Shown here: positions 20,287 to 29,477 of the stretch, in pieces
Layout of the letters: each line of letters begins with the position of its first letter
Position numbering within the stretch: position 1 is the first letter of the stretch
Origin: Brevundimonas albigilva
GTDB lineage: Bacteria; Pseudomonadota; Alphaproteobacteria; Caulobacterales; Caulobacteraceae
Length of the DNA stretch: 64,000 nucleotides
Assembly: GCF_023503965.1 (NCBI RefSeq)
Contig: NZ_CP097298.1
Location: forward strand, 1,319,001 to 1,383,000
Reading direction: 5' to 3'
The notes under the pieces: generated by a model
Seen by the model: only the letters and a program-made list of their open reading frames with translations
Database searches by the model: none
Told to the model about the DNA's origin: nothing
Position numbers and translations under genes: made by a program

Positions 20287-22878
20287 GTGACATCCGCGGT
20301 CGCAAGGGAACCGGCGGTCGACGCCGGTCAAGCGTCGCGTTACACCGGCCGGATGATCGCGACAGAGCCTGTTTCGCCGCCCCCGTCCCCTACCCTGGAT
20401 CAGATGGTCGACGCCCCTGCGGTCCGGCAACTCTACAGACTGTTCCTGAATCGAGAGCCGGAATCGGAGACGGCGATCGACAATCTTCTTCACCGACCCC
20501 TGCACGCGGCCGTCCATTCGCTGGTCGCTTCCGCCGAGTTCGGTCGAGGGCCGAGCGCCGACCTGACCGTGGGCCGGCCGCTGTGGGGCGGCGCGACGCC
20601 CGATCCCGCGCTGACGGCATGGGCCGGCGACGCCCTGCCCCTTGGCGAAGAGACGAGAGAAGCCGTGCGCGCCCGCGCGCGGTCGTGGGCGGCGCTTTAC
20701 CTGGCCCTGGCCGAGGATGAGATCATCGGCCCCATCTTGTCCGACACGGGGGCCTTCACCCCCGACCGTCTCGCCGCCCTGCGCAACGTCGCCGCCCTTG
20801 TCGGAAGGCTGGAGGAGGCCGACGCCGACCGTGTGCGCGGCTGGGCCGTTCGGACCGATGCGCTCGACACGCCGGTCGCTCTGGAACTGTGGGCCGACGG
20901 AGTCTTCTGCGCCGCAGCGTTGAGCGACGGGTTCCGCCGTGACGTGCAGGATCAATTCGGCGGATCGGGCCGCGCCGGCTTCGACATCCCCGTACCGCCG
21001 GCGATGCGATCGCGCCGCCCCCAGCTTCTGCTGGAGGTCCGGGCCGCGGGGGCGCCGATGATCGTGGGTCGGGCCAGCGTCGAGACGGGGGCGCCCGGCG
21101 TCGACCTCCTGGCGGCGACCTTGGACGAGGTCCGGCACGCGCGCTTGGCGCTGGAACGCCTGGAGGCGCGGCTGCCCTATCTGGAGACGCGGCTTTCCGT
21201 TCCGTTCGCCGCCTATGACGCCTATCGGCGCGCCTGGCCGGCGACGGGCGACGAGGCGACGGCGGCCGGCGCGGACATGGACGTGGTCGTCGACATCGGC
21301 GCGGCGACGGACCGAGAGCTGGACCAGACCGTTCGCGCCCTGCTGGAGCAATCGCGTCCCGCGCGGCGCCTGGTGCTGGTCGGGGACGAGGCGCGTCGCC
21401 CGCTGGCGCTGGACCTGGCCAATCGCGCGGCCTGGCGCGACGGATCGGCGATCCGCTTTGCGCCAAGCGGCGCGCCGACGCCGGCCGAGCGGATTTCGGC
21501 CGGACTGGAGCAGGCCTCGGACGCCTCGACGGTGCTGCTGCTTCGCGCCGGCGACGTGCCCGCGATCGGCGCCCTGGCCTGGCTGGGCGCCGCCTTCGCC
21601 CGATCGGCGCAGGTGGAGGCGGTCTATATGGACGAGGACGTGCTGGCCCCAGGCGAGGAGGCAGTCGATCCGGACGAACGCCGCCGGGTCGGGCCGCGAC
21701 TGAAGCCCGGCCCCGATCCCGACCTGCTGGCGCAGACGCCCTATGTCGGCGCGGCCCTGGCGTTTCGCCGGTCGGCCCTGGATCGGGTGGGTCTGGACGC
21801 CGAGGCGGGCGCCCTGTGCGGCGCCGACGCCCTGCTGGCCCTGCCCCCCGCCGCCGTCGCCCACGTCCCGCGCGTGCTGGTGTCTTCGCCCGCGCGCGAG
21901 GACGACCTGGTGCCCTGGGCCGGGTGCGTGCAGCGCCGGCTGGGCCTCGCGACCGAGCCGCGAACCGACATCCTGGGCGCCGACATCGCCGGCGCGGTTC
22001 GCGTGCGCCGCCCGACGCCGCCGGTCCGCGCGGCCGTCATCATCCCCACGCGAGACGCTCTGGACCTTCTGCGCCCCTGCGTGGACAGCGTGATGGCGCA
22101 CGCCGCGTCGAACGGCGTCCATGCCGAACTGCTGATCATCGACCACGAGAGTCGAGATCCGGGAACCCTGGCCTATCTGTCCGACCTGGCCACAGGCGGT
22201 CACGCCCGCGTCCTGCCCCACCAGGGAGAGTTCAACTGGGCGCTGATGAACAATCTGGCGGCGGCCGAGACGGACGCGGACGTTCTGGTCTTCCTGAACA
22301 ACGACACCGTGGTCCTGAGCCCGGACTGGCTGGACGAACTGGCCGCCCAGGCCATGCGGCCCGAGGTCGGCGTGGTCGGCTGCCGCCTGGTCTATGGCGA
22401 CGGGGCGATCCAGCACGCGGGGTTCGTCGCGCGGGAACAGCGCGAGGGCTTCCTGACCCACGAAGGCGTCGGCGCGCCGGGAAGCGATCCCGGCTATCTG
22501 GGCCGCCACGGCCTGCTGCGATCGGCCGTCGCCGTCACCGGCGCCTGCATGGCCATGCGCGCCGAGATCTTCCGGCGCCTGGGCGGGTTCGACGCCGCCA
22601 GTTTCCCGGTCGAGGGCAACGACGTCGACCTCTGCCTGCGGGCCCAGTCCGAGGGCCTGCGCGTCCTCTATGATCCCTACGCCACCCTCTATCACTTGGA
22701 ATCCCGGACCCGCGGCTTCAACACCGATCCGGAGCGCCAGGCGCGCGCCGACGCCGCCAACGCCATCCTGTGGGCGCGCTGGGGTCAGCGGTTCGGACGC
22801 GATCCCGGCTTCAATCCGCACTTCGACCGCACCCTGCGGCCGTTCTCTCGTCTTCGCCCGCCGCCTGCGGGCGCTTGA
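20287..22878 (+). CDS. Large GT2-family glycosyltransferase with DUF4214-like N-terminus
   Basis: Intact 863-residue protein. Residues 45-90 (VRQLYRLFLNREPESET ... LVASAEFGRG) form a DUF4214-like segment. A middle region has no firm assignment beyond RGWAVRTDALDTPVALELWAD, a beta-sandwich-like stretch. The GT-A domain begins near residue 580: AAVIIPTRDALDLLRPCVDS, LIIDHESRDPGTLAYL, FLNNDTVVLSPDWLDEL, which has the metal-site NNDT, and NDVDLCLRAQSEGLRV. The GTG start at 20287 has AAGGAA six bases upstream; an ATG at 20353 has no such site. Likely extends a surface polysaccharide. Confidence 0.88.
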   Translation: MTSAVAREPAVDAGQASRYTGRMIATEPVSPPPSPTLDQMVDAPAVRQLYRLFLNREPESETAIDNLLHRPLHAAVHSLVASAEFGRGPSADLTVGRPLWGGATPDPALTAWAGDALPLGEETREAVRARARSWAALYLALAEDEIIGPILSDTGAFTPDRLAALRNVAALVGRLEEADADRVRGWAVRTDALDTPVALELWADGVFCAAALSDGFRRDVQDQFGGSGRAGFDIPVPPAMRSRRPQLLLEVRAAGAPMIVGRASVETGAPGVDLLAATLDEVRHARLALERLEARLPYLETRLSVPFAAYDAYRRAWPATGDEATAAGADMDVVVDIGAATDRELDQTVRALLEQSRPARRLVLVGDEARRPLALDLANRAAWRDGSAIRFAPSGAPTPAERISAGLEQASDASTVLLLRAGDVPAIGALAWLGAAFARSAQVEAVYMDEDVLAPGEEAVDPDERRRVGPRLKPGPDPDLLAQTPYVGAALAFRRSALDRVGLDAEAGALCGADALLALPPAAVAHVPRVLVSSPAREDDLVPWAGCVQRRLGLATEPRTDILGADIAGAVRVRRPTPPVRAAVIIPTRDALDLLRPCVDSVMAHAASNGVHAELLIIDHESRDPGTLAYLSDLATGGHARVLPHQGEFNWALMNNLAAAETDADVLVFLNNDTVVLSPDWLDELAAQAMRPEVGVVGCRLVYGDGAIQHAGFVAREQREGFLTHEGVGAPGSDPGYLGRHGLLRSAVAVTGACMAMRAEIFRRLGGFDAASFPVEGNDVDLCLRAQSEGLRVLYDPYATLYHLESRTRGFNTDPERQARADAANAILWARWGQRFGRDPGFNPHFDRTLRPFSRLRPPPAGA

Positions 22879-22928
22879 GCCGGGGCCGGAGTCCGGCCTA
22901 GAAGCGTCCGCCAGATCAGGAGCCCCGC

Positions 22929-23417
22929 ATGCGCCCCATCCTTTCCGCCGCCTGTTGCGCCCTGGCGCTGGCGGTCGTGCCCGCCGCGGCCCACGCCCAG
23001 TCCGAACCTTCGCCGGCGCCCAGCGAGGTCCCGCCTGCCGCCGCCGCCGAGAAGTCGTCGGAAGAGCGGGCGATCGAGGCCAAGGCGGCCGCGCTGCGCG
23101 ACGGCCTGGTGCGGATGCAGGACGAACTGGTCGCCGCCTGGCCCGACGGCGACAAGGAAGCGATCATCGCGCCCTATCGCGCCCAGGCCGACGACCTGGC
23201 CGCCTCGGCCGAGGCCTTTCTGAACGCGCGGGCTGAGGCGGCGACCGACGCCGAAACCGCCGAGGCGCTGAGGAAGGAGGCTGTCGAAAACGGCTCCAAG
23301 ATCCGCGCAATGCCCGATCTGATCGCCCGGACCGTGATGCACGCCCTGGCCAATCCCAGGCCCGCGCCCGAGCCGCAACCCGAGCCGCAGGCCCAGCCGG
23401 ACACGCCGGCGCAGTAA
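22929..23417 (+). CDS. Secreted alanine-rich protein, function unknown
   Basis: A 162-residue protein with a clear signal peptide (LSAACCALALAVVPAAAHAQ). The mature part is mostly charged alpha helix (EERAIEAKAAALRDGLVRMQ, AEAATDAETAEALRKEAVEN) and ends in a proline-rich tail of PEPQ-type repeats. I recognise no family. AGGAG lies upstream of the ATG. It converges with the HPr gene; the 28 bases between stops contain an imperfect inverted repeat. A periplasmic role is all the sequence supports. Confidence 0.65.
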   Translation: MRPILSAACCALALAVVPAAAHAQSEPSPAPSEVPPAAAAEKSSEERAIEAKAAALRDGLVRMQDELVAAWPDGDKEAIIAPYRAQADDLAASAEAFLNARAEAATDAETAEALRKEAVENGSKIRAMPDLIARTVMHALANPRPAPEPQPEPQAQPDTPAQ

Positions 23418-23445
23418 TCCGTCGACCGCCGGACGGCCGGGGGCG

Positions 23446-23718
23446 CTACTGGTCCTCGTCGAATTTTCGCGCGACCAGGTCGGACAGGGCCGCGATCGCC
23501 TCTTCGGCGTCGGAGCCTTCGGCCGACACCTGGATGTCGCAGCCGATGCCGGCGCCCAGCATCAGCAGCCCCATGATCGAGCGGGCGTCCACCGTCACGC
23601 CGTCGCGCGAAACCTTGATCTCGCTGTCGAAGCTGGACGCCAGCTTGACGAACTTGGCGGAGGCGCGAGCGTGCAGGCCCCGCGCGTTGCAGATGTTCAG
23701 CGTGGTCGTGGTGCTCAT
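23446..23718 (-). CDS. ptsH: HPr-family phosphocarrier
   Basis: A 90-residue HPr. His16 in ARGLHARA is the phospho-accepting histidine of the PTS relay. The segment ARSIMGLLMLGAG carries the serine that HPr kinase modifies. It overlaps the EIIA gene by four bases (ATGA) and is the last gene of the chvI-chvG-hprK-EIIA-HPr run, the alphaproteobacterial arrangement in which the incomplete PTS acts as a regulator, not a sugar importer. Confidence 0.95.
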   Translation of the reverse strand: MSTTTTLNICNARGLHARASAKFVKLASSFDSEIKVSRDGVTVDARSIMGLLMLGAGIGCDIQVSAEGSDAEEAIAALSDLVARKFDEDQ

Positions 23719-24119
23719 TTCTCGCCCGCGAGCACCCAGGAGGCGACCGAGATGTATTTGCGCCCGGCGTCCTGGGCGTGGGCGACGCAGGCCTCCAGCG
23801 TCTCGCGCCCGCGCACGCTGGCCAGCTTGATCAGCATGGGCAGGTTCAGGCCGGCGATCACCTCGGCGCGGGTCTGCTCCATCACCGAAATGGCCAGGTT
23901 GGACGGCGTGCCGCCGAACATGTCGGTCAGCAGGATCACGCCCTCGCCGTCGTCGACGGCGGCGGCGGCGTCGACGATGTCGCGACGGCGCCGCTCCATG
24001 TCGTCTTCCGGGCCGATGCAGATGGCGGCCACCCCGCGCTGCGGGCCGACCACGTGCTCCATCGCCGAAAGGAATTCAGAGGCCAGGCCCCCGTGGGTGA
24101 CGATGACCAGACCGATCAT
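23715..24119 (-). CDS. PTS EIIA component, mannose family
   Basis: Intact 134-residue EIIA of the mannose type. His9 in VIVTHGGLA is the phosphorylation site. ILLTDMFGGTPSNLA is the family signature. No EIIB, EIIC or EIID genes are present, so it probably accepts phosphate from HPr and regulates other proteins, as in other alphaproteobacteria. 123 bases separate it from hprK; I see no rapZ there. Confidence 0.93.
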   Translation of the reverse strand: MIGLVIVTHGGLASEFLSAMEHVVGPQRGVAAICIGPEDDMERRRRDIVDAAAAVDDGEGVILLTDMFGGTPSNLAISVMEQTRAEVIAGLNLPMLIKLASVRGRETLEACVAHAQDAGRKYISVASWVLAGEK

Positions 24120-24242
24120 AAGGACTTCACTCGCATCCCCGTCCCGAAGCGTCGTCCCCGGACGTTCCCCCGACCGGATGGGAGCCCGGCCGCGTCCGAT
24201 CGGAACCGCAAGGCGGCTGTCATAGACCCGTTGCGCGCGGGT

Positions 24243-24670
24243 TCAAACCCTTTCGAGGGCGGCTGCGACCATCTCGACCGCCGAGGCCGGGCGCGGATCA
24301 AGCGCCAGGACCGGCGTCTCGACCCCCGCGAACCGCCGGAACTCAGGCTCCGGCAGGCGCTCGACCGCCTCCGGCAAAAGGGCGACGGCCAGCAAGACGC
24401 GGGCGACCGGGCGTGTCGCGACGGACACGATCCCGACCCCGCGCGCCTCGATCCGTCCCGCGATCGTTCCGGCGCCGTCGCATAGAGCGCGCCGTCCGAG
24501 GCCCACATCCGCGTGTAGTCGTCGCTGACCAGCCGCCAGCCCCGGCCGATCAGGCGCAGCGCCAGGTCGCTCTTGCCCGCGCCCGACGGCCCCAGGATCG
24601 CCACCCCCGCCCATTCGCCCCGGCGCCGGATGGCGACGGTCGAGGCGTGCACGGGCGGTTCGCCGGTCAT
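24243..24670 (-). CDS. hprK: HPr kinase/phosphorylase, short alphaproteobacterial form (frameshifted)
   Basis: About 142 residues, the short form that lacks the N-terminal domain of Firmicute HprK. GPSGAGKSDLALRLI is the Walker A loop; WRLVSDDYTRMWASDGALYA and ARGVGIVSVATRPVARV follow, the latter covering the HprK signature. It modifies the serine of HPr. One G is missing near 24478; restoring it gives ATAPGTIAGRIEARGVG. The ATG overlaps the chvG stop (ATGA). Confidence 0.9.
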
Positions 24671-26297
24671 GGCCGGCGTCCGACGCCGGGCAGGGCGACC
24701 TCGAAGCTGGCGCCGACGACCTGGCCCGCCTCGTCCTTGCGGTTCTCGGCCCAGACGCGGCCGCCGTGCGCCTCCACGATCTGGCGCACGATGGACAGGC
24801 CGAGCCCGGAGTTGGAGCCGAAAGCCGCGCCCTTGGGCCGGGAGGTGTAGAAGCGCTCGAACACCGTCTCCAGATTGTCGGGCGGCACGCCGGGGCCGTC
24901 GTCCTCGACCCGGATGCGGACCGGCAGATCGTCTTCGACGTCCTGCAGCGTCACGGCGACCGCGCCGCCGGCCGGGCTGAAGGACCGGGCGTTGTCGATC
25001 AGGTTGCGCACCACCTGGCCCAACGGGCCGTCGCGCCCCATCACCCGCATCGTGGTTTCGGTCGTGGCCAGAACGACCGGAATGTCGCCGGGCTTGGCGG
25101 TCGTCTCGTAAACCCCGACGATGTCGGCGATCAGGCGGTTCATGTCGACGGGGCGCGGCCGGTCGCGCGACAGTTCGGCGTCCAGGCGCGAAGCGTTGGA
25201 GATGTCGGTGATGAGCCGGTCCAGACGCCGCACGTCCTGCTGCAGCAGGGCCGTCAGCCGGTCGCGCTGATCGTCGGTCTTGACCAGGGGCAGGGTCTCC
25301 AGCGCCGAACGGATCGAGGTCAGCGGATTCTTGATCTCGTGCGACACGTCCGCGGCGAAGCGCTCGATCGCGTCCATCCGCGTCGACAGGGTGTCGGTCA
25401 TCGATTCCAGCGAGCGGGCCAGATCGCCGATCTCGTCGCGCCGCTCCTCCAGGTCGGGCAGGGAGATGGCGCGCGCGCGCTGCAGCTTGACCTGGTCCGC
25501 CGCCGCCGAGAGTCGCAGGATCGGCCGCGCTACGAAGAGGTGCAACAGCAGCGACGCCAGCAGGTTCACCCCCAGCGCCACCAGGGCGAAGGGCACCAGG
25601 GCGCTGCGTTGCGCCGCCAGGATTTCGTCGACGTTGCCCGCCTCCAGCGTCAGCACGCCCAGCACCTGACGCACGTGGCGGATGGGCAGGGAGACGGACA
25701 CCACGCGCTCCCCCTCCTCGTTGCGCCGCACGGTGGCCTGGGGTTCCCCGGCCAGGGCGCGCTCGACCTCGGCCTGGACCTGGCGGTCGGACTCGCGGGT
25801 CAGGGCCTGCTGGCGGGCCGCGCGCTTTTCCATCCCGGCCGGCGGCGGGGATCCGGCGGGACGCGCGGCCGGCAGCGGTTCGCCGGGAATGTTCTCGGTC
25901 ACCTGATAGCTGTCGATCAGCGGCAGGCCGTTGATGTCGTACAGCCGCACCCGCTGTCCCTGGGGCACGAAATTGTCCCGCAGCCAAGCCGAGGCCTCGT
26001 AGGGGTCCAGTTCCGGGCTGGGGATGCCCCGGCTGATGCCCAGCTCGCCCAGCACGTTCGCCAGCAGCTCAGCCTGGACCGTGAGCGATTCCTGGCGCGC
26101 CTGGACCAGGCCCCGGTTCCATTCGTTCAGGGCCAGAGCCCCGCCGAACAGGATCAGCAGGCTGAGAAGGTTCAGCGCCAGGATGAAGCCGCCCAGCCGC
26201 GATCCGCCGAAGCGGAACCGCGACCGGCGGGGGCGGCGTCGTCCTCAGGCTCGCGCCCGGCGGGATCAGCTTTCGCGGTAGCGGTAGCCGACGCCAT
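24667..26297 (-). CDS. chvG: Sensor histidine kinase ChvG (frameshifted near N-terminus)
   Basis: Inner-membrane kinase of about 540 residues for envelope or acid stress, partner of ChvI. First membrane segment [19 protein letters not shown], periplasmic sensor region, second segment [24 protein letters not shown] linker, HisKA box [20 protein letters not shown] and ATPase segments [12 protein letters not shown] and EDDGPGVPP. The proposed ATG at 26297 ([14 protein letters not shown]) lies inside chvI, overlapping it by 32 bases. Its frame must be joined to the main frame by one missing base near 26226. Without that base there is no good start before the first membrane segment. Confidence 0.88.
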
Positions 26298-26970
26298 ACA
26301 GGGTCTCGATCGCGTCGAACTCGGGATCCACCACGCGGAACTTCTTGCGCATCCGCTTCACGTGGCTGTCGATGGTGCGGTCGTCGACATAGACCTGATC
26401 GTCGTAGGCGGCGTCCATCAGATTGTCGCGGCTCTTCACGAAACCCGGACGTTGGGCCAGGGCCTGGAGCAGCAGGAACTCGGTCACCGTCAGCTTGACC
26501 GGCTTGCCGTCCCAGGTGCTCTCGTGGCGGGCCGGGTCCATCGTCAGCTTGCCGCGCTTGATCGCCTTGCCGGAAATGTCGGCCGAGGGCTCGGCCTCGC
26601 CGCCGTCGGCGCCGGTCCGACGCAGCAGCGCCTTGACCCGTTCGATCAGCAGGCGCTGGCTGAAGGGCTTGTGGATGTAGTCGTCGGCGCCGAGGTTGAA
26701 CCCCAGGATCTCGTCGATCTCCTCGTCCTTGGACGTCAGCATGATGACCGGAATCTGCGAGGTCTGGCGCAGGCGGCGCAGCACCTCCATCCCGTCCATG
26801 CGCGGCATCTTGACGTCGAGGATGGCCAGATCCGGCGGCGAGCTCTCCAGGGCCGCCAGGCCCGAGGCGCCGTCGTGATAGGCGGTGATCTTGTGACCGT
26901 GGCTTTCCAGCGCCAGCGAAACGGAGGCCACGATGTTCTCGTCGTCGTCGACCAGAGTGATGTTCGCCAA
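26266..26970 (-). CDS. chvI: Response regulator ChvI
   Basis: Intact 234-residue OmpR/PhoB-type regulator. Receiver: [12 protein letters not shown] acidic pocket, [12 protein letters not shown] with the phospho-accepting Asp, [13 protein letters not shown] and YIHKPF. C-terminal winged helix: [40 protein letters not shown] and GVGYRYRES. The start is TTG at 26970, with AGGAG nine bases before it; the open frame upstream has no better start. Controls envelope, stress and outer-membrane genes in related species. First gene of the regulatory operon and divergent from an unknown gene. Confidence 0.95.
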   Translation of the reverse strand: MANITLVDDDENIVASVSLALESHGHKITAYHDGASGLAALESSPPDLAILDVKMPRMDGMEVLRRLRQTSQIPVIMLTSKDEEIDEILGFNLGADDYIHKPFSQRLLIERVKALLRRTGADGGEAEPSADISGKAIKRGKLTMDPARHESTWDGKPVKLTVTEFLLLQALAQRPGFVKSRDNLMDAAYDDQVYVDDRTIDSHVKRMRKKFRVVDPEFDAIETLYGVGYRYRES

Positions 26971-27171
26971 AGGCCTTATCTCCTGAACTTCGCCGTTCCC
27001 GCGAGCGAGAACGCACGACAAGCGTAACCGTTCGATCGCGTTGACATTAGGGCGATCTGAGATGGGCCGCCAGCCGGCGGTTTTCAACGCATCGCCCGCC
27101 GCGGCCGGGCGGGCCTTGCGATTTTTCGTCTGCAAACCTCGCCTTAAAGCCTTGCGGCGCAGGCTGGAGTC

Positions 27172-28890
27172 ATGGCCGGCCCCATCCATTATGAAGTCTA
27201 TGTCCGCAAGACCGCGCCCTCGGCCTGGTCGCTGCTGATCGCCACCGAGGACCGCAAGCACGCTATAGAGACGGCCGAGGACCAGATGGCGGACCGCCTG
27301 GCGGCGGCGGTGCGGGTCTGCAAGGAGACGCTGGACCCGGACACGATGGAGTTCAGCAGCCTGACGATTCTGGAGCTCGGCGCGCCCGAGCCGAAGAAGA
27401 AGAAGGTCGCGGAGACCGCGCCGCGGCCCGCCTGCGGCAGTCCGGCCGAGCTTTACGCCCCCCACGCGCGCGGTCTGATCGGGCGGGTGCTCGAGGATTG
27501 GCTGCGCCGGCAGGGCGCCACCGCGTTCGAGCTGCTGCACCGCCCCGACCTCGCGGAGCGGCTGGAGGCCTCGGGCGTGGAACTGCAGCACGCCATCCAG
27601 AAGGTCGCCGTGCCCGAAAGCCAGGCCACCGGTCAGGACCTGCACGGCATGATGCGGCACTATCAGAAGCTGTCCGAGCAGGCGATCGCCCAACTTCTGA
27701 AGGCGGGACGCGCGGGACTGTTTCCCGATCTGGCGGAACGGTCGGTGGCCGACCTGGCGCATCGGCTGGGCGGCGCGCCGGACCGGGCCTTCGTCATGGG
27801 CGGGGCGATCGCCGGCAGCCTCAGGGGCTGCAAGGGCGCGAGGGAACGGCTGGACCGGTTGATGGACCTGATGGAGGCCGCCCCGCCGGACGGGCCGCCG
27901 CGCGCCCTGGTCGTGGTTGCGGTCGAACAGATCGCGGCCGAAATGCTGGCCGTGCGCGCCAATCTGTCGGAAATCCTGGGTCCTTCGCTGGACCAGGGCG
28001 CCAGTCTCGCCGCGGTGGTGCGCATGGTGGCGCCCCAGGAGGTGGACGCCGTGCTGTCGCGCGACCCGCGCATGGCGCTGATGACGCCCCCGATCGAGGG
28101 ACCGGCCGCGCGCCTGGGCCAGCGACTGTCGGCGGGCGAGTTCCCGCTGTTGGCCGCGACCCTGGCCCGGATGGTGCTGCGCGAACTGTCCAGCGCCCGC
28201 CGGCTGCGCCCCAACGATCCGCAGGGCGAGATCGACATCCTGCGGGTCCTGGCCATGACGCTGACGGCGGCGTCCAGGCGGCTTCTGTCCCTGGACGAGG
28301 TGCAGGCCGCCTTCGTGGAGCGCTCAAAGTCGCTGATCACGGCCGACTTCGTCGCCGCCTACGTCAAGGACTGCCCCACCGTCCTGACCGAGGCCGAGCA
28401 CCTGACCCGGTTGTGCGAGAATGTGACCGGCGGCGCCAACAAGCGGGCGGCCGCGCGCTGGCTGGCGGCCTGCGTGACCTCCCTGCGGTTCGAGACCGAG
28501 ATGCGCCAGGCGACGCCGGGCGGGGCCAGCGCCTCGCAGAAGCTGGCGGTGCTGGCCCGGCTGCAGCGTTCGGTGCAGGCGGCCCAGCTGGGAGAGTTGG
28601 AGCAACGCCAGATCCAGGAAGCCATCGGCGCGGTCGGCGGCGCCCTGGAAGCCGACGTCGGCCTCAGCGCCCAGATCGCGCGCGCCGCAGTCGGTCCGGT
28701 TCAGAAGCTGACCGCCCTGCTGAGGCTCGCAGTGGGCGAGGCCGCGCCGCTGGGGCCGGCGGCCGATCGCGCCCGGACCGAGGCCGGCCGTCTTCTGCGC
28801 GCCCCCGCCACGCGCGCCGCGCTGGACCAGGCGCCCGAACAGGTGGCGGCCCTGCGAGGCCTGATGCAGTCCGCCGGCGTCGCCGCCTGA
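27172..28890 (+). CDS. Conserved hypothetical protein, 572 residues
   Basis: Intact soluble protein I cannot assign. The start is a small alpha/beta segment ([20 protein letters not shown]) followed by a lysine cluster (EPKKKKV) and then almost entirely alpha helix, rich in leucine, alanine and arginine, with no signal peptide or membrane segment. GGAG lies a few bases before the ATG. It is divergent from chvI across a roughly 200-bp promoter region. Helical repeats suggest a scaffold or regulatory protein. Intact despite many indels elsewhere, it is certainly coding: codon use and third-position GC match its neighbours. Confidence 0.75.
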   Translation: MAGPIHYEVYVRKTAPSAWSLLIATEDRKHAIETAEDQMADRLAAAVRVCKETLDPDTMEFSSLTILELGAPEPKKKKVAETAPRPACGSPAELYAPHARGLIGRVLEDWLRRQGATAFELLHRPDLAERLEASGVELQHAIQKVAVPESQATGQDLHGMMRHYQKLSEQAIAQLLKAGRAGLFPDLAERSVADLAHRLGGAPDRAFVMGGAIAGSLRGCKGARERLDRLMDLMEAAPPDGPPRALVVVAVEQIAAEMLAVRANLSEILGPSLDQGASLAAVVRMVAPQEVDAVLSRDPRMALMTPPIEGPAARLGQRLSAGEFPLLAATLARMVLRELSSARRLRPNDPQGEIDILRVLAMTLTAASRRLLSLDEVQAAFVERSKSLITADFVAAYVKDCPTVLTEAEHLTRLCENVTGGANKRAAARWLAACVTSLRFETEMRQATPGGASASQKLAVLARLQRSVQAAQLGELEQRQIQEAIGAVGGALEADVGLSAQIARAAVGPVQKLTALLRLAVGEAAPLGPAADRARTEAGRLLRAPATRAALDQAPEQVAALRGLMQSAGVAA

Positions 28891-28897
28891 AGAGCGG

Positions 28898-29236
28898 TCA
28901 GTCGAAGATGTCGAAGATGCTGTCGCGCTTCTTCTTCTTGTAGCGGTAGCCGTCGTCGCGATACCGGTCGTCCTTGTAGCGCCGGTCGTCCTGATACGGG
29001 TGACCGCCCCAGGGCGGTGCCGGAGCCTGGGCCTGAGGATGGGCGGGCGCGGGCGCATGAGGCTGGACCGCCGGGGCGGAGGCGCGGCCTTCCTCGGTCG
29101 CCGAGGCCATCAGCTTCTCCAACTCGCCGCGATCCAGCCAGACGCCCCGGCAGGTCGGGCACATGTCGAACTGCACGCCGCCGCGCTCCAGGGTCTGCAT
29201 GGCGGCGTCGTCGTTGGGGCACATCAGAAGAGGCAT
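28898..29236 (-). CDS. Zinc-ribbon protein, TFIIB zinc-finger type
   Basis: A 112-residue protein. The N-terminal 45 residues form a zinc ribbon: MCPNDDAAM, then MCPTCRGVWLDRGELEKLM, the zf-TFIIB pattern of many bacterial proteins. A proline/alanine linker follows, then a tail rich in Tyr, Asp, Arg and Lys (DDRRYKDDRYRDDGYRYKKK) ending in SIFDIFD. Function unknown; nucleic-acid or protein binding is plausible. Its stop is eight bases from the convergent 572-residue gene. Confidence 0.85.
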   Translation of the reverse strand: MPLLMCPNDDAAMQTLERGGVQFDMCPTCRGVWLDRGELEKLMASATEEGRASAPAVQPHAPAPAHPQAQAPAPPWGGHPYQDDRRYKDDRYRDDGYRYKKKKRDSIFDIFD

Positions 29237-29477
29237 CGGGCGTCCTTGCGATCAAAAGGGGTCGGGGCGCCGGCGCGGCCCTTGGGGGAAGGCGGGGCGC
29301 TGTGGCCCAACCGCGCGCGGCGCTCCCGAGCGGTCCGACATCGCGCCGCACCCGTCCGAGAGAGGGAAGGAGGTCCCGGATCGGCAACGGCGCCAGAGGG
29401 GCCCGTCCCGCCTCTCCAAGCTAGGCGCCCGCCGCGCGGCCCGCCATGCGTCGCGGCGCCACAGGGCCGCCAAGGGA

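Noticed and set aside
20161..22821. Long minus-strand open frame opposite the GT2 gene
   Set aside because: The plus-strand protein has clear GT-A motifs; the opposite frame is a composition shadow.
23418..23445. Intrinsic terminator between the secreted-protein gene and HPr
   Set aside because: There is only an imperfect inverted repeat and no T-tract on either strand, so it was not called.
24120..24242. A hidden rapZ gene between EIIA and hprK
   Set aside because: The gap is 123 bases, far too short for a gene of about 290 codons, and no fragment of it is visible.
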